Origin: Candidatus Omnitrophota bacterium
GTDB lineage: Bacteria; Omnitrophota; 4484-213
DNA length: 6,656 nucleotides
NCBI GenBank assembly: GCA_030639955.1
Contig: DAOWKH010000004.1
Coordinates: 1 to 6,656 of the forward strand
Reading direction: 5' to 3'
Below, in pieces: positions 1 through 4,426 of the stretch (position 1 is the stretch's first letter; each line of letters begins with the position of its first letter). The translations under genes were made by a program, and so were the position numbers. Below the pieces are notes generated by a model that was not told the origin of the DNA, made no database searches, and saw only the letters and a list, made by a program, of their open reading frames with translations.

Positions 1-47
1 ATCTTCTTATCTAAATCATCAATTTGCTGACGCAATTTATTAAGCAT
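1..47 (-). CDS. N-terminus of probable AroQ-type chorismate mutase / P-protein (partial)
   Basis: Only the first 15 codons are visible before the window edge, reading MLNKLRQQIDDLDKK. The pattern LRxxIDxLDxxI is the start of the first helix of AroQ-class chorismate mutases, which convert chorismate to prephenate on the way to phenylalanine and tyrosine. It appears as a stand-alone enzyme or as the N-terminal domain of PheA or of some DAHP synthases, and these alternatives cannot be separated here. The ATG at 47-45 is preceded by a strong Shine-Dalgarno (54-60) with 6-nt spacing, which supports the start. The gene lies 44 nt downstream of scpB on the same strand and is probably cotranscribed. 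The call rests on a short but characteristic stretch, so it is moderately confident. Confidence 0.6.
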   Translation of the reverse strand, partial: MLNKLRQQIDDLDKK

Positions 48-53
48 ATTTTA

Positions 54-60
54 CTCCTTT
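54..60 (-). promoter_or_regulatory. Shine-Dalgarno of the chorismate-mutase-like gene
   Basis: On the minus strand AAAGGAG sits 6 nt upstream of the ATG at 47, a near-perfect match to the anti-Shine-Dalgarno. Its AAAGG part is the end of the second copy of the 20-bp direct repeat, so the repeat appears to supply most of the ribosome binding site. Confidence 0.75.
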
Positions 61-93
61 AATCTGTGTAATCTGCCTTTAATCTGTGTAATC
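54..93. repeat. Two tandem copies of a 20-bp unit
   Basis: The 18-mer cctttaatctgtgtaatc occurs at 56-73 and again at 76-93, giving a period of exactly 20 bp; the full units 54-73 and 74-93 differ only in their first two bases. The array fills nearly the whole 44-bp gap between scpB and the next gene, and its upstream end overlaps the last two bases of the scpB stop codon. On the transcript each unit reads gattacacagattaaagg plus two bases. Two units without spacers do not make a CRISPR array. Such ACACAGATTA-type units look like dispersed intergenic repeats, but genome-wide copy number cannot be seen from here. Confidence 0.85.
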
Positions 94-631
94 AGACATC
101 CGCTTTAGCGGATGTCTCCAATTTTGGGAGGTCATTTAACGACCTTAAACCAAAATATTGCAAAAAATGTGAAGTTGTGCGATAGATTAATGGTCTGCCC
201 AATGTTTCTTTTCTGCCGGCAATTCTAATCAGCCCTTTCTCGAGCAGCAATTTCAAAATTCCCCCTACTTCTACTCCTCTTATAACCTCAATATCGGCAC
301 GGGTTACCGGCTGACGATAAGCAACGATAGATAAAGTTTCTAAAGCGGCTGAGGAAAGCTTTTCCTCTCGTTCTCTTTTTGCAATTTTCTTTAGCCAAGG
401 GGCATAAACAGGCAAGGTGCAGATTTGAAATCCCTGAGCAATTTCTACAATCTGAAAGCTCCGCCTCTCTTTCTCATATTCATTCTTTAATCCTTCAATA
501 ATCTCTCTTATCGCTTTATTTCCGAGCTTTAAAACCTTATTTAACCCTTCAATTAACAAAGGTTTAGGGGTAACAAACAAGACGGCTTCAATTATCCTCT
601 TTGCTTCTTCCTTGCCTACTGGTTTCTCCAT
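92..631 (-). CDS. scpB: Segregation and condensation protein B (ScpB)
   Basis: ScpB is a tandem winged-helix protein that dimerises, binds the central linker of the kleisin ScpA, and forms the SMC-ScpAB condensin that compacts and segregates the nucleoid. The family signature is clear: an N-terminal AKRIIEAVLFVTPKPL segment, then SSAALETLSIVAYRQPVTRA, IRGVEVGGILKLLLEKGLI, GRPLIYRTT and a closing FLQYFGL. The chosen ATG at 631 gives 179 residues, within the usual range, and starts just before the conserved first helix. An in-frame ATG at 667 would add 12 residues and enlarge the overlap with scpA from 44 to 80 nt; its only AGG abuts the ATG directly, too close to act as a ribosome site. The chosen start has only a weak GGA about 12 nt upstream, so translational coupling to scpA is likely. 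Identity is very secure; the exact start is less so. Confidence 0.95.
   Translation of the reverse strand: MEKPVGKEEAKRIIEAVLFVTPKPLLIEGLNKVLKLGNKAIREIIEGLKNEYEKERRSFQIVEIAQGFQICTLPVYAPWLKKIAKREREEKLSSAALETLSIVAYRQPVTRADIEVIRGVEVGGILKLLLEKGLIRIAGRKETLGRPLIYRTTSHFLQYFGLRSLNDLPKLETSAKADV
94..117 (-). repeat. Perfect inverted repeat (hairpin) at the 3' end of scpB
   Basis: agacatccgc (94-103) and gcggatgtct (108-117) are exact reverse complements separated by 4 nt, giving a 10-bp stem with a tetraloop. The hairpin covers the last codons of scpB (ending Ala-Asp-Val) and touches its stop codon. On the transcript it is followed by gattacacag rather than a run of U, so it is not a standard intrinsic terminator. 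It could protect the 3' end of the upstream message, slow the ribosome, or simply be an edge of the neighbouring repeat. Confidence 0.7.
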
Positions 632-1334
632 ATCTAGAGTGAATCCAAATTTCCCCAAACAATTCATCCTGCCGAACAGTTATGCGGTCAGTTTTTATTA
701 ATTCCAGAGTAGCTAAAAAAATAGTAATCATTTCTATCTTATTCTCTGCTGATTGAAATAATTTTTTTAAAGAAACAAGGGATTTGTTCTTCAGCCAATT
801 TAGAATTTGCGAAATCTTGTCTTTTACGCTCCATCTTTCTTTAACGAGCTCAATTTCTTTATTTGAGATAAAGGAGGAAATCTGGCCAAAGGCGGCGATT
901 AAATCCTGAATATCTGCTCTCTGTTGCTTGACATTACTCCCTTTGATATTTTCCTCCACTTTCATTCTTGGGCGGCTAAAGAATAAACTCTGTTCTTCCT
1001 CTTTGTCTCTCAACTCCCTTGCCATATTTTTAATCTGCTCATAGGCCCAGATTTTTTGCCCTAAAAGATTTTCTAAGTCCTCCTCTTCCTGCTCTGAAAC
1101 AATTTCTCTTTTGGGTAGAAGCGAAATCGACTTCAAGAAAATCAAGTTGGAAGAAATTAATAAGAAATCCGCGGCAATATCTATATTCCCCTGGAAATCT
1201 AATAGCCAATCAAGATACTGATCGACTATTTCAATCAAGGAGAAATTGCAGATATCCAATTTTTCTTCCTTGACTTGCTGGAGAAGAACTCTGGGTTCTC
1301 CGGAGAAATTCTCTAATTCTAAATTTAGAGTCAT
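588..1334 (-). CDS. scpA: Segregation and condensation protein A (ScpA, kleisin)
   Basis: ScpA is the kleisin that bridges the SMC head domains and carries ScpB. The 248-residue length fits the family (about 250). Recognisable parts are the N-terminal domain with LEEKLDI-like and LIEIVDQYLDWL helices (about residues 20-45), the IAADFLLISSNLIFLKSISLLP segment in two halves (53-74), an acidic linker (about 80-120) that should bind ScpB, and a C-terminal winged helix ending ATLELIKTDRITVRQDELFGEIWI (208-231). The usual F-x-G-P-L-D-L-L-L motif near residue 10 is changed to FSGEPRVLL. A tail of about 17 residues follows the normal end and overlaps the scpB start. The ATG at 1334 is the only conventional start before an upstream stop and has no clear Shine-Dalgarno. 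The gene follows trpS after a gap filled by a palindromic element. Confidence 0.93.
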   Translation of the reverse strand: MTLNLELENFSGEPRVLLQQVKEEKLDICNFSLIEIVDQYLDWLLDFQGNIDIAADFLLISSNLIFLKSISLLPKREIVSEQEEEDLENLLGQKIWAYEQIKNMARELRDKEEEQSLFFSRPRMKVEENIKGSNVKQQRADIQDLIAAFGQISSFISNKEIELVKERWSVKDKISQILNWLKNKSLVSLKKLFQSAENKIEMITIFLATLELIKTDRITVRQDELFGEIWIHSRYGETSRQGRSKEDN

Positions 1335-1372
1335 ACTTAAAATGTTTAACAGGTCGAGAATTTTTACAAATT

Positions 1373-1588
1373 AAAGTAAGGGGATTTTTGCGTTTTGAGC
1401 GAACATTGGTTTTTTTAGCTAAAATCAAGTTGAGGCAGGAAATACAAAAATCATGTTTGAGACCGTCGATGTCCCGAACCGTTTCGGGACAGAGGCGGGC
1501 GAGTTTGATTTTTGCCTGCCGAGACGCAGATTTTAGCGTTAAGAAAAAATCACGAGAGCGAGGAATGCAAAAATTCCCTTAACACTTT
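1373..1588. repeat. Long imperfect palindrome between trpS and scpA (MITE-like element or structured RNA)
   Basis: The 273-bp gap 1335-1607 holds no credible gene. Most of it is two arms of roughly 105 nt that are imperfect reverse complements. The centre is a perfect 9-bp stem, tgtcccgaa (1470-1478) with ttcgggaca (1483-1491), around the loop ccgt. Moving outward, GGCAGG and CAAAAATCA blocks (1434-1439 and 1444-1452) pair with their complements at 1502-1519; GCTAAAATC (1418-1426) pairs with a matching block at 1528-1537; the outermost aagGGGATTTTTGC-like block (1378-1391) pairs with 1567-1582. By eye the arms match at about two thirds of positions, with small indels. The element lies 19 nt after the trpS stop and about 38 nt before the scpA start. 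No transposase is nearby. It could be a miniature inverted-repeat element, a decayed insertion, or a processed hairpin in the operon RNA. Confidence 0.8.
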
Positions 1589-1607
1589 TAAAAAACTTTC
1601 CAATCCC

Positions 1608-2591
1608 TCAAATAAAACCTATCCTCTCCTGCACCTTTTTTAATATCCTGTCAGCTCGTTCGCCTGCTTTTTTTGCCCCCTGTTTCAGGATTGTAGATAT
1701 ATAATCTTTATTATCCATAAGTTTTTTATATTTATTTTGTATCGGGCGCAGTATCTCAATAATTAATTCGGCGAGTTCTTTTTTAAATGCAGTATAGTTT
1801 TTGCCTTTAAACTGTTCCTCTAATTTGGGTATAGGCATTCCCGATAAGCAAGAATAGACAGTCAGCAGATTACTTATGCCTAATTTTGATTTATCTACCT
1901 TTATCTCCGTTCCTGAATCTGTAATGGCTTGTCTGATTTTTTTGAGCACCACCGACGGTTCATCTAATAAAGCAATATAGTTGTTAAAATTGTGATCTGA
2001 TTTATCCATCTTGGACTTAGGGTCAAGCAAACTCATTATTCTTGCTCCTACTTTGGAAATATAAGGTTCGGGAATCTGGAACACCTTTCCATATAAATTA
2101 TTAAACCTAACAGCAATATCTCTGGTTAATTCAAGATGCTGTCTCTGGTCATCTCCGATAGGCACAATATCAGTTTGATATAGCAATATATCAGCTGCCA
2201 TTAGCACAGGGTATACATAAAGTCCGGCATTGATATTAGAGGAATACTTCTTCGTTTTATTTTTGAATTGGGTCATTCTATTCAATTCCCCCATATAGGT
2301 AAAGCAGTTCAGTATCCAAGCCAATTCTGCGTGAGCAGAGACATGAGATTGAATAAATATCGTGCTTTCTTTTGGCTCTATCCCCAAGGCAAGATATTGA
2401 CTAACAAAAGACAGGCAACGCGAACGCAGGGAAGAAGGATCTTGGTGGATAGTAATTGCGTGCATATCTACAACCATAAACAGGCAATCGTATTGCCTCT
2501 GCATCTCTTTCCAATTTTTTAATGCCCCGATATAATTACCTATGGTGAGGTTTCCTGTGGGAGCAACGCCGCTCAAGAGTGTTTTTTTCAT
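1608..2591 (-). CDS. trpS: Tryptophanyl-tRNA synthetase
   Basis: This class I aminoacyl-tRNA synthetase activates tryptophan with ATP and charges tRNA-Trp in the cytoplasm. The 327-residue length matches bacterial TrpRS. The N-terminal SGVAPTGNLTIGNYIGAL carries the HIGH-like motif TIGN (16-19). The Rossmann core contains YPVLMAADILLY (Asp134 corresponds to the tryptophan-recognising Asp of the family), GDDQRQHLELTRDIA (146-160) and GARIMSLLDP (182-191). The KMSKS loop reads KMDKS at 194-198, with Asp replacing the usual first Ser. The C-terminal helical anticodon-binding region runs from about 210 to the end. Its ATG overlaps the stop of the deaminase gene by 4 nt (ATGA), and a good Shine-Dalgarno lies at 2595-2601, so it is translationally coupled. 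There is no T-box or trp leader upstream, because the upstream sequence is coding. Confidence 0.97.
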   Translation of the reverse strand: MKKTLLSGVAPTGNLTIGNYIGALKNWKEMQRQYDCLFMVVDMHAITIHQDPSSLRSRCLSFVSQYLALGIEPKESTIFIQSHVSAHAELAWILNCFTYMGELNRMTQFKNKTKKYSSNINAGLYVYPVLMAADILLYQTDIVPIGDDQRQHLELTRDIAVRFNNLYGKVFQIPEPYISKVGARIMSLLDPKSKMDKSDHNFNNYIALLDEPSVVLKKIRQAITDSGTEIKVDKSKLGISNLLTVYSCLSGMPIPKLEEQFKGKNYTAFKKELAELIIEILRPIQNKYKKLMDNKDYISTILKQGAKKAGERADRILKKVQERIGFI

Positions 2592-3031
2592 TGCTTTCCT
2601 TGAACCACCAAAATCTTTGCCTGTTCGAATACCGCCTTTGCTTCTTTATCTGGATAATCAGAAATGAACACCACCCTCTTTATCCCTGCTTGCACCAGGG
2701 TCTTTGCACACAAAACACAGGGATAGTTTGTGCAATAGAGTGTGGAGTCCTTGGTGCTTACGCCATAAATCGCTGCCTGAATAACGGCATTCATTTCAGC
2801 GTGTAATCCTCGACAAAGCTCCTGCCGCTCTCCGGAAGGAATTTTTAGTTGTTCACGCAGGCAACCAATATCCAGGCAATGCGGCATTCCCGATGGTGCT
2901 CCATTATAACCGCTGGCAATAAGCCGTTTGTCTTTGGCTAAAAGAGCGCCCACCTGACGTCGCAGGCAGGTCGAACGCGTAGCAATTATCTTTACTAATT
3001 TCAGAAAATATTCATCCCAATCTGGCCGCAT
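2588..3031 (-). CDS. dCMP deaminase family protein (ComEB-type)
   Basis: Predicted zinc-dependent deoxycytidylate deaminase, converting dCMP to dUMP, the substrate for thymidylate synthase. The 147-residue protein starts MRPDWDEYFLKLVKIIATRSTC, given here in two parts as MRPDWDEYF and LVKIIATRSTC, which is the usual family N-terminus. It then has ASGYNGAPSGMPHC (39-52), GCLREQLKIPSGERQELC (56-73), the zinc/catalytic motif HAEMN (His77 as ligand, Glu79 as proton shuttle) and PCVLC (ligands Cys105 and Cys108). The Cys-rich insert before HAE is typical of the ComEB and phage dCMP deaminase branch rather than cytidine or riboflavin deaminases. The start fits the family but has no Shine-Dalgarno; the upstream sequence is an AT-rich repeat. 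The stop overlaps the trpS start. In Bacillus the homologue is called comEB, but a role in competence is not implied here. Confidence 0.93.
   Translation of the reverse strand: MRPDWDEYFLKLVKIIATRSTCLRRQVGALLAKDKRLIASGYNGAPSGMPHCLDIGCLREQLKIPSGERQELCRGLHAEMNAVIQAAIYGVSTKDSTLYCTNYPCVLCAKTLVQAGIKRVVFISDYPDKEAKAVFEQAKILVVQGKQ
2595..2601 (-). promoter_or_regulatory. Shine-Dalgarno of trpS
   Basis: On the minus strand AAGGAAA ends 3 nt before the ATG at 2591, placing AAGGA 5 nt upstream. It lies within the last codons of the deaminase gene and supports the ATGA overlap start. Confidence 0.7.
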
Positions 3032-3032
3032 A

Positions 3033-3175
3033 ATAAAAAATCAAAAATAAAAAATCAAATATCAAAAACACAAACCAAATATACAAAAATATTTTAACTT
3101 CTTCTCGATTTTTTAAGTTTTTACATTTTTAAGTATGCATCTTTGATTTTTGCTCTTTGATATTTGATATTGTAT
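3033..3175. repeat. AT-rich 7-nt-phased repeats in inverted orientation
   Basis: The 153-bp gap between glyA and the deaminase gene has no gene. On the plus strand, consecutive 7-mers read ataaaaa, atcaaaa, ataaaaa, atcaaat, atcaaaa (3033-3067) and then decay. On the minus strand, from 3175 downwards, they read atacaat, atcaaat, atcaaag, agcaaaa, atcaaag (to 3141). The two arrays face each other, so atcaaatatcaaa at 3054-3066 is the exact reverse complement of 3156-3168, a 13-bp inverted repeat around an 89-nt interior. The centre (about 3089-3133) is AT-rich but not phased. The array runs to within one base of the deaminase start codon. This looks like a dispersed intergenic repeat; it may also carry a promoter, but I cannot point to a convincing one. 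Confidence 0.75.
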
Positions 3176-3178
3176 CAT

Positions 3179-3203
3179 ATTTCCCTATTTATACAAGGGA
3201 AAT
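3179..3203 (-). repeat. Short hairpin over the glyA stop codon
   Basis: atttccct (3179-3186) and agggaaat (3196-3203) are exact complements with a 9-nt loop, so the end of the glyA message can form an 8-bp stem that includes the stop codon. The downstream RNA (atgatacaat) has no U-tract, so this is not a standard intrinsic terminator. An alternative pairing of agggaaa with ttttccc just inside glyA would compete with it. Confidence 0.5.
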
Positions 3204-4426
3204 TTTCCCACCAATCTCTCTACTTCTTTACTTACTTCTTCAATTGTTTGTTCATCGTTAATATTACTAATTACTCTATCAATCAAACGGGCGATTTTTC
3301 TCATCTCATTCTCTTTCATTCCCCGCGTGGTCACCGCCGGCGTGCCCAGGCGAATTCCGCTGGTCACAAAAGCACTTTGAGTGTCAAAGGGAATCAAATT
3401 CTTGTTTATGGTAATCCTTGCTTTATCCAAGCCAGTTGTGGCATCTTTGCCTGTTATTTTTCTACTGCTGAAAACATCTACAAGCAGTAAATGATTATCC
3501 GTCCCCCCGGAGACAATTCTATAATTTAGCCCTTTTAACTCCTCGGCCAGAACAGATGCATTTCGGACAATCTGCTGTTGGTATTGTCTGAATTCTTCAC
3601 TCAACGCCTCTTTAAATGCTACTGCTTTGGCAGCGATAACATGCATCAGAGGACCCCCCTGGATTCCGGGAAAAACTGCGGCGTCAATCTTTTTTCCAAA
3701 CTCGCGGCGGCATAAAATCATCCCCCCGCGTGGGCCTCTTAGTGTTTTATGGGTGGTGGTGGTGATAAATTCTGCATAGGGAACGGGATCGGGATGCAGT
3801 TTTGCGGCTATCAGACCGGCAATGTGGGCTACATCTGCCATTATAAATGCACCTACCCTGTCGGCAATTTCTCGGACTCTTTTAAAATCAATTATTCGCG
3901 GATAAGCCGAGGCGCCAATTAGTATCATCTTCGGCTTGTTTTTTTTAGCCAAGTCCTCTAATTCATCATAATCTATCCTTTCATCTTTTCGGCTGACGCC
4001 ATAAGGGATAATCTGAAAGTATTTTCCTGAGTAATTTAAAGGATGACCATGGGTTAGATGCCCGCCGTGAGCCAGATTCATCGCTAAAATTTTATCTCCT
4101 ATCTCTAACATTGCAAAATAGACCGCCATATTTGCCTGCGCCCCGGAATGCGGCTGGACATTGGCGTATTCTGCTCCAAATAACTTTTTTGCCCGTTCAA
4201 TCGCCAGCGATTCGGCAACATCAACAAACTGACACCCCCCATACCAGCGCCTTCCCGGATAGCCCTCTGCATATTTATTAGTCAAAACCGAACCCTGGGC
4301 TTCTAAGACCGCTTGGCTTGTAAAATTTTCAGAGGCGATCAATTCGATACTCTGCTTTTGCCTCTTTGTCTCATTCCGGATTGCCTGAAAAATCTCATTA
4401 TCGACTATCTTTAATTCCTTATTCAT
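3185..4426 (-). CDS. glyA: Serine hydroxymethyltransferase
   Basis: This PLP enzyme interconverts serine plus tetrahydrofolate with glycine plus 5,10-methylene-THF, the main one-carbon supply for thymidylate, purines and methionine. The 413 residues match the family (E. coli 417). Landmarks are IELIASENF (27-35), YAEGYPGRRWYGGC (52-65, holding the active-site Glu54 and Tyr62), HSGAQANMAVY (93-103), the PLP-pyridine aspartate Asp198 in MADVAHIAGL, the Schiff-base lysine Lys227 in TTTTHKTLRGPRGG, GIQGGPLMHVIAAKAVA (254-270), and Arg359 in TSGIRLGTPAVTTRG. The usual Tyr-Tyr before GGC is Trp-Tyr here. The ATG overlaps the dnaE stop by 4 nt with a strong Shine-Dalgarno upstream, so the start is secure and translation is probably coupled to dnaE. 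Confidence 0.98.
   Translation of the reverse strand: MNKELKIVDNEIFQAIRNETKRQKQSIELIASENFTSQAVLEAQGSVLTNKYAEGYPGRRWYGGCQFVDVAESLAIERAKKLFGAEYANVQPHSGAQANMAVYFAMLEIGDKILAMNLAHGGHLTHGHPLNYSGKYFQIIPYGVSRKDERIDYDELEDLAKKNKPKMILIGASAYPRIIDFKRVREIADRVGAFIMADVAHIAGLIAAKLHPDPVPYAEFITTTTHKTLRGPRGGMILCRREFGKKIDAAVFPGIQGGPLMHVIAAKAVAFKEALSEEFRQYQQQIVRNASVLAEELKGLNYRIVSGGTDNHLLLVDVFSSRKITGKDATTGLDKARITINKNLIPFDTQSAFVTSGIRLGTPAVTTRGMKENEMRKIARLIDRVISNINDEQTIEEVSKEVERLVGKFPLYK

Noticed and set aside
54..93. CRISPR fragment
   Set aside because: Only two directly adjoining 20-bp units with no spacers and no cas genes nearby.
1231..1428. 65-codon minus-strand open frame covering the scpA start and part of the palindrome
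   Set aside because: It is in a different frame from scpA, overlaps its well-supported N-terminus, and has low-complexity basic content without a domain.
1470..1491. Core stem of the palindrome as an intrinsic terminator for trpS
   Set aside because: The stem is GC-rich, but neither strand has a U-tract right after it, and it sits in the middle of a much larger inverted repeat.
1388..1582. 64-codon plus-strand open frame inside the palindromic element
   Set aside because: It lies wholly within the inverted-repeat arms, has no Shine-Dalgarno, opposes the operon and resembles no family I know. It is most likely a by-product of the repeat.
3169..3196. Possible minus-strand promoter (TTGTAT, 16 nt, TACAAT) at the end of glyA
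   Set aside because: Both boxes are poor matches in a very AT-rich repeat where such matches arise by chance. The glyA-deaminase gap may have a promoter, but this one is not supported.
3164..3490. 108-codon plus-strand open frame opposite the 3' end of glyA
   Set aside because: It is antisense to the conserved glyA C-terminal region and shows no recognisable domain, so it is a shadow of glyA.
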